Part shown: positions 43,299 to 51,957 of the stretch, piece by piece
Layout of the letters: every line of letters starts with the position of its first letter
Position numbering within the stretch: position 1 is the stretch's first letter
Source: Heyndrickxia acidicola
Lineage (GTDB): Bacteria > Bacillota > Bacilli > Bacillales > Bacillaceae_C
Length of the DNA: 64,000 bases
Direction: 5' to 3'
Assembly: GCF_001636425.1 (NCBI RefSeq)
Contig: NZ_LWJG01000004.1
Span: 186,001 to 250,000 of the forward strand
The notes under the pieces: generated by a model
Seen by the model: the letters and a program-made list of their open reading frames with translations, nothing else
What the model was told of the DNA's origin: nothing
The model's database searches: none
Position numbers and translations under genes: made by a program

Positions 43299-43688
43299 AT
43301 TATACTATATAAATAAATATTAATCTCGTCAACAAAAATTTTCCAACCGTTAAATGAGATGTCCTGAAGCTGCAAAATTAGACGCTTGACTATTTTTGAA
43401 TCGGATCTCAAGGAAAATAGCCAATATGAAAAGCAGCCGCGATGGCTGCTTTCTTTTTGTTCTTTTCTTTTCTCACTCAAATTTCTTTTAATTTTTGTTT
43501 TATAACCGTTTTAAAACACCTGTATGAACAATTTTAGTTTCACATTGATTTTATCAGGTGTTTACATGAACTCCATACTATGAAAGACGCTTTCACTCTT
43601 TTAGGTTCTATAATAAAACAATCTATTTATAGATACTTTAAAATAGAGTACTCGGTCTTTTCCTACTCAATGTAGCTCGTTTAAAAGA
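43299..43688. other. Intergenic region between marR and the DoxX-like gene
   Basis: About 390 bp. A 63-codon minus frame (43289-43480) overlaps the marR promoter and a hairpin and was not called. A terminator-like hairpin (AAGCAGCC/GGCTGCTT then TTCTTTTTG) at 43431-43459 points rightward, with no gene before it that would need it. Confidence 0.4.
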
Positions 43689-43718
43689 AAAGGGAGTGGT
43701 TAAAACACCACTCCCTTT
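43689..43718. terminator. Terminator of the DoxX-like gene
   Basis: AAAGGGAGTGG pairs perfectly with CCACTCCCTTT around an 8-nt loop. Confidence 0.75.
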
Positions 43719-43723
43719 CACGA

Positions 43724-44248
43724 TCATTCAACTTTGGACGCTACACTTCGTTTAGAAACGGAATAGAAGAAGAAAGCAAAAGTCACTTCAAACAGGAACA
43801 AGATCCAATCAACGGAAATACTTTCTTGGAAGGCATTGGAAGGGTCAACGAAGAGTGTATCCCCGCCCAGAAGCGCATAATTTATACTCATAAATGCAGC
43901 AATAATGGCGGCCGCAAATCCGCATTTTGCCAAGGCGCTACTCATCTTTCCTCGGAAAATTTGAATCGCTACAATAGCAAAGGTTAAGCCAACCACTAGT
44001 TCTCCTATAAGGACCAGGGTGCCGATCAATTGGGATTGAGGAATGCCTACACTCTTAAATAAGCTTGCGTAAGGATGAAACTGAATACCAGACACTGATT
44101 GTACCATTTGCTTGTGCATGTTTTCTAAATAGTTTTTCGTTAATAGCTTGTCTACTGAAGCAATTAACCATTCATAGGCAATAATTAGTAATAGAACCGG
44201 AATGACTAAGGGATGCCTTGTTTTATATTCCATTGTATTATATTCCAT
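43724..44248 (-). CDS. DoxX/DoxD-like membrane protein
   Basis: A 174-residue protein with four membrane helices (about 14-31, 73-97, 106-126, 144-164). The arrangement with LVLIGELVVGLTFAIVAI and FAAAIIAAFMSINYALLGGD recalls DoxX/DoxD family proteins, which include a subunit of thiosulfate:quinone oxidoreductase and many proteins of unknown role. The first codons contain a short tandem duplication (ATGGAATATAA repeated 15 nt later), so either ATG could be used; AAGGAG lies 11 nt before the first. It is a single gene, downstream of the nos gene by about 230 bp in opposite reading order. Confidence 0.6.
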   Translation of the reverse strand: MEYNTMEYKTRHPLVIPVLLLIIAYEWLIASVDKLLTKNYLENMHKQMVQSVSGIQFHPYASLFKSVGIPQSQLIGTLVLIGELVVGLTFAIVAIQIFRGKMSSALAKCGFAAAIIAAFMSINYALLGGDTLFVDPSNAFQESISVDWILFLFEVTFAFFFYSVSKRSVASKVE

Positions 44249-44475
44249 TGTGAAAGATTCTCCTTTTTAAAAGTATTAGGTGAATGCCATTCTTGCTTTC
44301 ATCAGTAATGGTAGAATATCATACAAATATTTGAATATTATTTGAAATATATTGTCATAAAAAATGAAAGAAAATAGAATTAAAAATAGCACGATGGCTG
44401 GTAGTCATACCTTAAACATTGTTCAGGCATTTATCCCCTGTATTTCCTTGCTTTCTAATATATTTTTTTAACCCT

Positions 44476-45546
44476 TTACGAATAGGGTGAATGTTGATAA
44501 AAGAAGTTTGGTTTCTTAATCTCATTTTTATAGGGTTTATGAAAAATATGAGTCGTAGCAGGCGCTAAAGGAGGAATGAGCCATGTCCAATTGCCGGTTA
44601 CCTGCCTCCCTTGTTCCATTTCTTTTTGTTCAAATTTTTTAAACTGCTGGGCCGCAGTATGATGGTCGACAATGCTGACGCCTTTTTTCTTATATGAATA
44701 GAGAACAGCGACGTTTAACTCTAAAAGAGCCCTATCCTTCCAAAGGGATGCATGACTTTCAATATCCAAGCCCATTAAGCTCCCGATTTTCGGCAGCATA
44801 TTGTATCGATCATCATCCGCTAGGTTTCGTGCTCCAATCTCTGTTCCCATATACCAGCCGTTAAAGGGAGCGGCTGGATACGTAATTCCCCCTATTTCAA
44901 GCTTCATGCTTGAAATGATGGGTACAGCATACCACTTCAACTGAAGGTCTTTAAACCATTCGTAGTCAGGATGCTCAAGTGGAACCTCAATCAAAAGATG
45001 TTTAGGTATATCATAAAAGACAGGTGGACGATTTTTTACTTGAATGACAATAGGTAAAACATCAAATGGCCCATATTGAGGCTCCCAGCCAAGTTCTATA
45101 CAGGCGTTGGTAAAGGAAATAGAATCGGGATCTCCTATTATCCCCTGTTCGGTTTCATATCCTGCATATCGGATGAGCTGATGATTCCAAATCCTAAAGT
45201 CTTCTTCAGGAAAAACGGTGATCGTCGGCCTTATACGCCCTTCATTTGTTGCATAATCGATATGCTCAAATAAAGCTGTCATCATTTCCTCTTCAGTGTC
45301 AATCTCTCTTTTATCGATGACATGAAGACTTTGCCAAAAAAGCCTTCCAATGCAGCGATTACTGTTACGCCAAGCTAGTTTTGCCCCATATTCCAGTTCT
45401 TCTGGTGTGTGATGGTAAGAGCCTTTTTGTTCTATCTGAACCTTGATTTCGGCTAATCTTTTCTTTATTTCATCTTCGGATTTATCCCGTTCCCGGTAGC
45501 TGGAAGAGATAAACTCCTCTGCTTCTTTCATTTTATTGCTGTCCAA
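44476..45546 (-). CDS. nos: Bacterial nitric oxide synthase oxygenase
   Basis: The 356-residue protein is an oxygenase-only NO synthase. It uses heme and a pterin to convert arginine to citrulline and NO, with electrons from cellular flavodoxin-type reductases. The heme-thiolate segment [14 protein letters not shown] gives Cys65 as axial ligand. The arginine-binding Glu236 lies in [14 protein letters not shown], and [20 protein letters not shown] closes the pterin side. No reductase domain is attached, as usual in Bacillus. It starts at TTG, 7 nt after GGAGG. In Bacillus relatives NO protects against oxidative stress and antibiotics. It is monocistronic. Confidence 0.95.
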   Translation of the reverse strand: MDSNKMKEAEEFISSSYRERDKSEDEIKKRLAEIKVQIEQKGSYHHTPEELEYGAKLAWRNSNRCIGRLFWQSLHVIDKREIDTEEEMMTALFEHIDYATNEGRIRPTITVFPEEDFRIWNHQLIRYAGYETEQGIIGDPDSISFTNACIELGWEPQYGPFDVLPIVIQVKNRPPVFYDIPKHLLIEVPLEHPDYEWFKDLQLKWYAVPIISSMKLEIGGITYPAAPFNGWYMGTEIGARNLADDDRYNMLPKIGSLMGLDIESHASLWKDRALLELNVAVLYSYKKKGVSIVDHHTAAQQFKKFEQKEMEQGRQVTGNWTWLIPPLAPATTHIFHKPYKNEIKKPNFFYQHSPYS

Positions 45547-45787
45547 TTTTGCGCCTCCTGAAAATCATCATTCTCTTATCATATCATAGGAAAATAAACG
45601 AAATAAAATCCGCCTATTCAAATGAAAAAGTTGAGATCCTACTGCATACATATAGCTTCATTAAAAAAGCGGGCTTTTGCTTAACGGGTTCGGTTTTGAA
45701 GTACAGACTTCGAAATCGCTGCTTACATCACAATAAGATTCGCATACGATCTAACAATTAAATTAACGCATAAGCAACAATTGGTAT
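45547..45787. other. Intergenic region before the low-molecular-weight phosphatase, part 1
   Basis: A 70-codon plus frame at 45549-45761 has no ribosome site or recognisable product and was not called. A copy of the second repeat family lies at 45679-45704. Confidence 0.35.
45679..45704 (-). repeat. Second repeat family, copy 2
   Basis: Minus strand GTACTTCAAAACCGAACCCG then TTAAGC. It is followed by a GCCCGC pairing segment, as in copy 3. Confidence 0.4.
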
Positions 45788-45823
45788 AAAAAAAGCTCAG
45801 AGGATTAAACTCTGAGCTTTTTT
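45788..45823. terminator. Bidirectional terminator
   Basis: AAAAAAGCTCAGAG pairs with CTCTGAGCTTTTTT around a 7-nt loop. Confidence 0.7.
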
Positions 45824-46248
45824 CTATATATCGGCTTATTGTGCGAACACACCCTTTAGCTTAAGTGAAGTTCTTCACAATTCAGCTGTTACACAAAAAA
45901 GAGTTATTTTAACACTAATAAATAAAGACAAATAACAGGGATTTTTGGGAAATAGTTTCTGGAATTAGCACTAGCGCCGTTTCATATTTCTGTTTTGTAC
46001 ATACTTTGTGATTATGAGAAAAGAAGGCACTGTCCATGGCAGATGGTGCTTGTTGAGCTGATTTTGCTCTAATCATTGTATGTTTATTTCTTACACCGCT
46101 TGAGTAGCTTAATATTATAAGACCGAAGTAACGGCTGGAGGAGTGCAAAACAACACACCTTTGCAATCCACTATTTTGAAATTACATAATAATCCAAAAA
46201 AGACTATTAAAATGGGGAAAAAAGGATAAATTAAAAGGCGGTAAGTAC
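45824..46248. other. Intergenic region before the low-molecular-weight phosphatase, part 2
   Basis: About 425 bp with a repeat copy at 45841-45882. A minus frame of 83 codons (45915-46166) has no ribosome site and resembles nothing I know; it may be degraded coding sequence. Confidence 0.35.
45841..45882 (+). repeat. Dispersed repeat, 3' half
   Basis: ACACCCTTTAGCTTAAGTGA followed by AGTTCTTCACAATT. Confidence 0.55.
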
Positions 46249-46713
46249 ATGATCAACGTTTTATTTGTATGCTTAGGGAATATTTGCCGTTCACCGATGG
46301 CTGAAGCTCTGTTTCGCCACTTAGTCAAAAAAGAAAATTTGACAAACAAAATCGCAGTTGATTCCGCTGCAACCAGTTCATGGCAAATAGGCTTCCCTCC
46401 GCACGAAGGAACTCTTGATATTCTGAAGAGATACAATATCTCTTCTGATGGGCTTGTTGGACGCCGACTTAAGAAAGAAGACTTTTGGAGATTCGACTAT
46501 ATAATCGGTATGGATGAAAGCAACATAAAAAATATTTACAGGATAACCGGAAAGCCTAATCATCCAAAGATCATTAGGCTGCTCGACCTGACCATATACA
46601 GGAAAGATATCCCTGATCCATTTTATACCGGTGATTTTGATGAAACCTATCGTCTTGTTTCAACTGGCTGCCGGATATTACTCAATAAAATACGCAGAGA
46701 AAAAAACTTATAA
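46249..46713 (+). CDS. Low-molecular-weight protein-tyrosine-phosphatase
   Basis: A 154-residue LMW-PTP. The N-terminal phosphate loop VCLGNICRSPMAEA gives nucleophile Cys8 and Arg14; the general-acid Asp lies in DIPDPFYTGDFDETY. It resembles B. subtilis YfkJ more than the arsenate reductases of the same fold, because it lacks their extra Cys pair. It could act on phosphotyrosine or phosphoarginine proteins; the residue after the loop would decide and cannot be judged here. AAGGCGG lies before the ATG. It is a single-gene unit. Confidence 0.85.
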   Translation: MINVLFVCLGNICRSPMAEALFRHLVKKENLTNKIAVDSAATSSWQIGFPPHEGTLDILKRYNISSDGLVGRRLKKEDFWRFDYIIGMDESNIKNIYRITGKPNHPKIIRLLDLTIYRKDIPDPFYTGDFDETYRLVSTGCRILLNKIRREKNL

Positions 46714-46819
46714 CAAGGCATCCATCTTAATCAGACGATCAAAATAATTTCTATTTCACTAAACTAATTTTTTGAAATTGTAAAATCCGATTACTAAACA
46801 AAAATTCCAACATAACACT

Positions 46820-47002
46820 GGCTTCGAGCCGAATATTGTTTGTGAATGTTCAAGTGTTAGGATCATTATCGCGTTAGTAGTCGCTCGTATGGGTGCAACT
46901 ATTCTGCCAAAGTTAGTGATGTCTTCCTTTCCGATTTCGGAGTCTAAGATGTTAGTTTTACTTGATGCAACTTTCAATCTGTTGTTTGTATTGTATAGCT
47001 AA
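46820..47002 (+). pseudogene. C-terminal remnant of a LysR-type regulator
   Basis: An open plus frame of 60 codons reads GFEPNIVCECSSVRIIIALV, VARMGATILPKLVM and SKMLVLLDATF. It matches the end of the LysR substrate-binding domain (alpha-helix then VAxGxGxxxLP). It stops early at 47000-47002, where active relatives continue about 30 residues. No start, DNA-binding domain or ribosome site is present upstream. Confidence 0.6.
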
Positions 47003-47368
47003 GGACGTCATCTTCCAAAGAGTGCGCGGGCTTTATCGATACTTTTAAGGAAGTTCATTTGTAATTGTAGCTTTTAACCATGTTGGCTGAACGATGACTT
47101 AATCAATTTATTCACCACGATTGAAGTAAACTGTCTCGTTAAGTCAAATAAGAAAAGTAATCTCCGCAGCAATCCCATTTTAAACTCTAGCTACCCGTTA
47201 CTTTAAGTACAATGCTTCACAATCTAATTTCTCCATAGAACTAATAATAGCAATACTCTTTTCAAATAATATTATTCGTTAACATATATGAAAACTCTCT
47301 TCTTACATTAAAACCAACAAAATCATATTCCTTCTGAAAGAGGGAAATAATACTTTGGAGGTGAGTAT
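47003..47368. other. Intergenic region with a full dispersed-repeat copy
   Basis: About 365 bp between the LysR remnant and the DUF3231 gene; no gene seen. It holds the repeat at 47124-47223. Confidence 0.4.
47124..47223 (+). repeat. Dispersed repeat, full copy
   Basis: 5' half GTAAACTGTCTCGTTAAGTC plus AAATAAGAAAAG; centre CTCCGCAGC; 3' half TTTTAAACTCTAGCTACCCG plus TTACTTTAAGTACAATGCTT. It is the most complete copy together with 50730-50840. Confidence 0.6.
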
Positions 47369-48373
47369 ATGGATAAGGAAAAATTAAAACTTACATCTTC
47401 AGAAATAGGTTCCTTATGGGGTGAGTATGTAAACGGAACAGCGGTAGATGTAGTAAATAGATATATGTACTCAATTATTGAAGATGAAGCAATAAAAACG
47501 GTTTTTAATGAAGCTCTCAAGACATCCGAAAAACAAAAGAAGAAAATTATCACTTTTTTTGAGAGTGAAGGGTTTCCTGTTCCAATTGGATTTAATGAAT
47601 CCGATCTTTATTTAGGAAAACAGAGATTGTTTTCAGATGCATTCTGTTTGAATTATTTACACGTTATGACTTTACATGGATTATTAGGGCATATCACTGC
47701 ATTAAGCATTTCTGTTAGAAAAGACTTAAGGGATTTTTACGACTCTTGTGATAACGATGCGAAAAAAATGTATCATCAAACGATTGAGTTATTGCTTGAT
47801 AAAGGACTTTTTCAGAGAGACCCATTATTTTATGCATATGAACACCCTCAATTTATTTCAGGCAATGATTTTACAGATGGTTTTTTTGGGAAGAGGAGAA
47901 CCCTTGCTGCTACAGAAATCATTAGTATTTCTTTTAACCTGAAAAAAAGCATTTTGGCTAAATCCCTTTCTATTGCATTCAGCCAGGTGGCGGAATCCAA
48001 AGAAGTAAGAAAATTTTTAACTGAATCAGAGAAAACTTCTGATGGTCAAATAAATGCATTAGCAAAAATACTCCAAGCTGATAACTTACCCGTTCCGAAA
48101 TCATTGGAAACCGAAGTGACAATATCAACTGACTCTCCATTTTCTGATAAGTTATTAATGTATCATATGGGATTTTTGTTTCAAGCTGCACAAAACTATC
48201 ATGGGGCTGGTCTTGCAACAGCCATGCGAACAGACCTCGTGACAATTTATGAGGCAACTATTTTACAAAATCTTATGGTTACTAAGAATTGGTTTAATCT
48301 TATGGTGAAAAATAAATGGTTAGAACAACCTCCACTTGCACCTAATAGAACAGAAATTGCAAAACAAAAATAA
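47369..48373 (+). CDS. DUF3231 family protein
   Basis: The 334-residue protein is a tandem repeat of two helical bundles with ferritin/coat F-like topology. Each half begins with LTSSEIGSLWGEYVNGT or the LAATEIISISFNLKKSI equivalent and contains a Glu/His-rich helix (YLHVMTLHGLLGH, YHMGFLFQAAQNYHGAG). DUF3231 is common in spore-formers; the function is unknown. GGAGGTGA lies before the ATG. The gene is monocistronic. Confidence 0.8.
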   Translation: MDKEKLKLTSSEIGSLWGEYVNGTAVDVVNRYMYSIIEDEAIKTVFNEALKTSEKQKKKIITFFESEGFPVPIGFNESDLYLGKQRLFSDAFCLNYLHVMTLHGLLGHITALSISVRKDLRDFYDSCDNDAKKMYHQTIELLLDKGLFQRDPLFYAYEHPQFISGNDFTDGFFGKRRTLAATEIISISFNLKKSILAKSLSIAFSQVAESKEVRKFLTESEKTSDGQINALAKILQADNLPVPKSLETEVTISTDSPFSDKLLMYHMGFLFQAAQNYHGAGLATAMRTDLVTIYEATILQNLMVTKNWFNLMVKNKWLEQPPLAPNRTEIAKQK

Positions 48374-48378
48374 CAAAA

Positions 48379-48413
48379 CATGCCCTTCCAAATCGGTGGG
48401 GCATTTTATTTTT
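48379..48413 (+). terminator. Terminator of the DUF3231 gene
   Basis: ATGCCC-CC pairs with GG-GGGGCAT around AAATC, followed by TTTATTTTT. Confidence 0.7.
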
Positions 48414-48480
48414 AGTAAATCCTTCTTCCACTATCATTTGTTATTGAAGATCGCTCTCATTAGTTTATTAAGAAGATTGT

Positions 48481-48969
48481 TTAATTACTTAACTCTTTAA
48501 CAGAAACATCGTATTTTTGATGCCATTTCTCCCAATTTTCTTTAGGAAATTTGGCGTGATAATGTCCATTTAATAAATCAATCAATACATCAAGGCAAAC
48601 GTGCCATCCAGCTAAATCTTTCGAAGTGTGATCATTTATTGTACTGATAAATTCTATTAACACCAATAAGCAACCTTCAGGTTTAGGATATAATTCGAAA
48701 CGTACCCAACCGTCACCCCATTCATATTCAAAAACTTCTTTTTCTTTAAAGTCTCTTATTTTAATGTCAAAGGAATTACTTGTTACATCATTCATATTAA
48801 ATTTGATAGTACCACCTTGCTTGAGGTCTACTACTTGAAGATTCGGCATCCATTTTCCTAACTTATCATTTTGAGTAATAGCAGCCCATACCTTTTCTAC
48901 TGAATGTTTAAGTGGGCGATTGTAACGAGCGATGTGACCACCTTCAACTTTTTCTATTACAGCTAACAT
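48481..48969 (-). CDS. SRPBCC (AHSA1-like) domain protein
   Basis: A 162-residue START-like/AHSA1 protein: RPLKHSVEKVWAAITQNDKL at the start, GGTIKFNM in the sheet, and the long C-terminal helix AGWHVCLDVLIDLL. The fold encloses a hydrophobic pocket for small ligands. It lies 2 bp behind the ArsR-type regulator gene, a pairing common in bacteria in which the regulator controls the SRPBCC gene. GGAGGAGG precedes the ATG and overlaps the regulator's last codons. The ligand is unknown. Confidence 0.8.
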   Translation of the reverse strand: MLAVIEKVEGGHIARYNRPLKHSVEKVWAAITQNDKLGKWMPNLQVVDLKQGGTIKFNMNDVTSNSFDIKIRDFKEKEVFEYEWGDGWVRFELYPKPEGCLLVLIEFISTINDHTSKDLAGWHVCLDVLIDLLNGHYHAKFPKENWEKWHQKYDVSVKELSN

Positions 48970-48971
48970 TT

Positions 48972-49307
48972 TTATTCCTCCTCCTCATTTAAGAATTGTT
49001 CAAGTGCATCCAACTTTTCTGACCAATACTCTCGATAAGGCTCAAGCCAGTTATCAATTTCTTTTAAAGGCTGTCCCTGTAAATGATAGATACGACTTTG
49101 AGATTCTTTGATAATTGTAACTAAACCTGCTTCCCGCAGGATTTTTAGGTGTTTCGAAACACCAGGTTGGCTTAACTTTGAAAATTCAACAATTTCATTA
49201 ACAGTCCTTGGATTAATTCTTAGAAAATCAATAATTTTCCTACGGTTTGGCTCCGCTATTACTTCAAACAAATTCATCTTTACTTTTTTAGTTTGAGCAG
49301 CATTCAC
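48972..49307 (-). CDS. ArsR-type winged-helix regulator paired with the SRPBCC gene
   Basis: A 111-residue regulator with LFEVIAEPNRRKIIDFLRI and the recognition helix LSQPGVSKHLKILREAGLV. It has none of the Cys motifs of metal-sensing ArsR/SmtB proteins, so it likely responds to an organic ligand or another signal. It starts at GTG, 10 nt after GGGAGG. It is the first gene of a two-gene operon with the SRPBCC protein. Confidence 0.8.
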   Translation of the reverse strand: MNAAQTKKVKMNLFEVIAEPNRRKIIDFLRINPRTVNEIVEFSKLSQPGVSKHLKILREAGLVTIIKESQSRIYHLQGQPLKEIDNWLEPYREYWSEKLDALEQFLNEEEE

Positions 49308-49799
49308 ATTTCAGCAACCTCCCTAATATATATTTATATTTCTATATAGTTATATTACTGTATGGTTATATTAATTACAAATTATATCTTCCGTTCTTCA
49401 ACAATTCTGCCCGTTTAAAAAGAAAATTAGTATCACTCTTTGACCCAACCAAAAAAGCACCCCGAAGGATGTCTGTGTTCTAAATTAAATATTTACTACT
49501 TCATAAAATAATTCATCTCTTACTTCGGTAAATGGAAAACCGCCCGATCCACTACTTTTACGGCTTGGATCAGCTATACCCAGATCAAGAGGATGGAGGA
49601 GTTACGGTTATTTTGCCGTAACCAGGAGTGAAGCAGTTAAATAAAGAAATCATCAGTCAATTACTGACCGCCAGTAGTATAACCTTTTCCACCTCTTTAA
49701 ATACAATTTTCTTTCATTTAAGCATTTACTTTACCTTCTTGAACTCAAGCCTCCGATTGTTGAACTAGCACCATCCTAAGGATTTATTTGATATTAGAT
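49308..49799. other. Intergenic region between the ArsR/SRPBCC and SDR genes
   Basis: About 490 bp. Degenerate repeat copies lie near 49393-49430 (TTCAACAATTCTGCCCGTTT) and 49734-49770. A stretch at 49530-49640 has protein-like composition on the plus strand but no intact frame; it was not identified. Confidence 0.35.
49393..49430 (+). repeat. Dispersed repeat, 5' half (degenerate)
   Basis: TTCTTCAACAATTCTGCCCG followed by TTTAAAAAGAAAA. Confidence 0.4.
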
Positions 49800-50561
49800 T
49801 CATCCTTTAGCTGATTCACCACCATCTATAACCATAACGTGCCCATTTATATATGAAGCTTGATCAGAGCATAACCAAATGGCAGAGTCAGCTATTTCGT
49901 TTGGATTTCCAATTCTTCCTTGAGGAATATCTGATTCAGTTTGGCTTTCAGTAACTCCTGTTTCCATAAATACCTTTTCTAATAAAGGTGTGCGGATCGC
50001 ACCAGGACAGATAACATTAATACGTATATTTGATTTCGCATATTCAAGTGCTGAAGACTTTGTTAGACTAATAACTCCAGCTTTACTTGCAGCATAAGCT
50101 GATGCAGTCGGAGTTCCTCCTAAACCATTAATCGATGAGATATTTACAATATTTCCGTAACCTTGCTTTAGCATCTGTTGTATCTGAAATTTCATACATA
50201 GCCATACACCTTTAAGATTAGTAGTGATAACTGTATCAAAATCATCTTGTGTAATATCAGCAATTGGTGCAATACTTCCTATTACTCCCGCAGCATTACA
50301 AGCAAAATCCAGACTTCCAAAACTATCTACGGTAAATTGAATTAATTTTTCAACCTGTTCATAAGAACTCACATCGGTTTGAAATGAAAGAGCTTCTCCC
50401 CCCATTTCTCGAATTAAGTTCTGAGTTTCTTTAATGGTTTTAGGTGATCTTCCTGCCACAACTACTTTTGATCCTTGATTAGCAAAATTTATAGCTATAG
50501 CCCTTCCGATCCCTGAACCCCCACCTGTGACTAAAGCTACCTTATTTATAAATGAATTCAT
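49800..50561 (-). CDS. Short-chain dehydrogenase/reductase (classical SDR)
   Basis: A 253-residue SDR. The cofactor loop TGGGSGIGRAIA, the structural NAAGV motif, the catalytic Ser in VNISSING and the YAASK catalytic pair are all present, ending with the usual GHVMVIDGG. The Arg after VVAG (VVAGRSPKT) suggests NADP(H). Substrate is unknown. It is a single gene with GGTGGGGGG-type ribosome site before the ATG. Confidence 0.85.
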   Translation of the reverse strand: MNSFINKVALVTGGGSGIGRAIAINFANQGSKVVVAGRSPKTIKETQNLIREMGGEALSFQTDVSSYEQVEKLIQFTVDSFGSLDFACNAAGVIGSIAPIADITQDDFDTVITTNLKGVWLCMKFQIQQMLKQGYGNIVNISSINGLGGTPTASAYAASKAGVISLTKSSALEYAKSNIRINVICPGAIRTPLLEKVFMETGVTESQTESDIPQGRIGNPNEIADSAIWLCSDQASYINGHVMVIDGGESAKG

Positions 50562-50729
50562 TTCCCCCCACCTTTCTTACCTTTAGGATATTTTCAGTAA
50601 TTAATTTTATGACCAATACTACTCGTTAGTTAAATGAGAAAATCATACTCTTTAACAGAGCCTTAATAAAAGGAATTTGTGTGCTTTTCTCCTTACTGTA
50701 CAGTTTTTATTAAACGCTCATCAAACGTT

Positions 50730-50840
50730 TTTCTTATTCAACTAAACTGCCACGATAGTGACATAAAAAAAGCTGCCCACAATGACAGCCAGATGTGTTT
50801 AGCTCTTGCACCCGTTAATGTAAGTGCACTTTTTCACAAT
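50730..50840 (+). repeat. Dispersed repeat, full copy
   Basis: 5' half TTCAACTAAACTGCCACGAT; centre AAAGCTGCCCACAATGACAG forms a hairpin; 3' half TTGCACCCGTTAATGTAAGT then GCACTTTTTCACAAT. Confidence 0.6.
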
Positions 50841-50844
50841 TTTC

Positions 50845-51276
50845 CTATAAAGAATTCTTATTTTCAGTTTCCCCAAAAAGCTTAATTCTTTCACCAATTT
50901 CATCCCGTACACGTCGGAAGAATGCCCATTTTTGTTCGTCAGTTCCTTCTGCTTTTGCAGGATCATCAAAACCCCAGTGAACTCGTTTTACTTTTGGAGG
51001 TGTAGCAGGACAGTGTTCTTCTGCATGTCCGCATAATGTTACGACTAAATCTGCATTTTTAAGAATTTCAGGGTCGATTACATCAGATGTATGATTTGAA
51101 ATATCAATTCCCACTTCTTTCATTGCTTTTACCGCATTTGGGTTCAACCCATGTGCTTCAAGCCCTGCACTTTTTACTTCCCATTCCTCACGCAAATATC
51201 TTTTAGCCCAACCTTCTGCCATTTGGCTTCGACAAGAATTGCCCGTACATAAGAAATAGATTGTTTTTTTAGTCAT
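50845..51276 (-). CDS. arsC: Arsenate reductase, thioredoxin-coupled type
   Basis: A 143-residue arsenate reductase of the LMW-phosphatase fold. It reduces arsenate to arsenite using a Cys10-Cys82-Cys89 relay and thioredoxin. Cys10 and Cys15 are in [14 protein letters not shown], and Cys82 and Cys89 in [15 protein letters not shown]. It is the last gene of the arsenic operon, 12 bp after the aquaporin gene. GGAGAAAA lies before the ATG. Its product, arsenite, would leave through the aquaporin channel encoded upstream. Confidence 0.95.
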   Translation of the reverse strand: MTKKTIYFLCTGNSCRSQMAEGWAKRYLREEWEVKSAGLEAHGLNPNAVKAMKEVGIDISNHTSDVIDPEILKNADLVVTLCGHAEEHCPATPPKVKRVHWGFDDPAKAEGTDEQKWAFFRRVRDEIGERIKLFGETENKNSL

Positions 51277-51288
51277 GATGTTTTCTCC

Positions 51289-51930
51289 TTATTTTTCATG
51301 TAGTATTTTATAAATGATTGCTGCACAGCTTGCCCCTAATATGGTTGCTACAATATACACCCATAAACATTGTGTAGTTCCTGATACGATTGCTGGTCCA
51401 ATTGACCTTGCTGGATTCATTGATGCACCGCAAATTGGACCTGCAAACATAGCTTCTAAGCCTACTGTAGCACCAATAGCAACTCCTGCAAATGATTTTA
51501 CTGCTTTTCCATGAACGGCTGAACCGAATATAACCATCATCAAGAAGAAGGTGAGGATAAATTCTAAAATAAACGATTGTTCCCATGAACCTCTTGGTAA
51601 GGTAGCACCTAATGAAGCAACGTTTCCAAATAAACATAATAAGGTTGCACTCGCAATAATACCTGCAATTAATTGAGTAATAATGTAATTTAGTGCTTCA
51701 ATCTTGTTTATATCCCTATGGATAAAAAAACCTATTGTAACCGCAGGATTAAAATGGGCACCTGATATATACCCAAACGTGTAAATTAAAGCCATAACTA
51801 CAAGCCCAAATGTTAAGGCAATCCCGACATGTGTTAAACTTTTTGTTACATCATCAATTACAACGGCACCTGTACCAGCGAATACTAAGAAGTATGTTCC
51901 TAAAAATTCTGCAATTAATTTCTTTCTCAT
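51289..51930 (-). CDS. aqpS: Aquaglyceroporin of the arsenic operon (AqpS-like)
   Basis: A 213-residue MIP-family channel with six helices and two half-helices carrying the NPA boxes HFNPAVTIG and SMNPARSIGP. In an arsenic operon such a channel lets arsenite flow out down its gradient, as described for AqpS of Sinorhizobium meliloti. No arsB or acr3 pump gene is present in the window. The second pore half contains GPICGASMNPARS. The ATG at 51930 follows a weak AATAGG; a TTG three codons earlier is also possible. Confidence 0.85.
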   Translation of the reverse strand: MRKKLIAEFLGTYFLVFAGTGAVVIDDVTKSLTHVGIALTFGLVVMALIYTFGYISGAHFNPAVTIGFFIHRDINKIEALNYIITQLIAGIIASATLLCLFGNVASLGATLPRGSWEQSFILEFILTFFLMMVIFGSAVHGKAVKSFAGVAIGATVGLEAMFAGPICGASMNPARSIGPAIVSGTTQCLWVYIVATILGASCAAIIYKILHEK

Positions 51931-51957
51931 CTGTACCAACCTATTCGGATTTTTAAT

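Noticed and set aside
43289-43480. 63-codon minus frame upstream of marR
   Set aside because: It overlaps the marR promoter and operator and a hairpin, and lacks a ribosome site.
45549-45761. 70-codon plus frame divergent from the NO synthase gene
   Set aside because: No ribosome site; overlaps a repeat copy and the nos promoter region.
46249-46713. Second arsenate reductase
   Set aside because: It has the LMW-phosphatase loop but not the two extra Cys of ArsC, so it was called a tyrosine phosphatase.
30170-50840. CRISPR array
   Set aside because: The repeats are far apart, degenerate and separated by whole genes, with no regular spacers and no cas genes.
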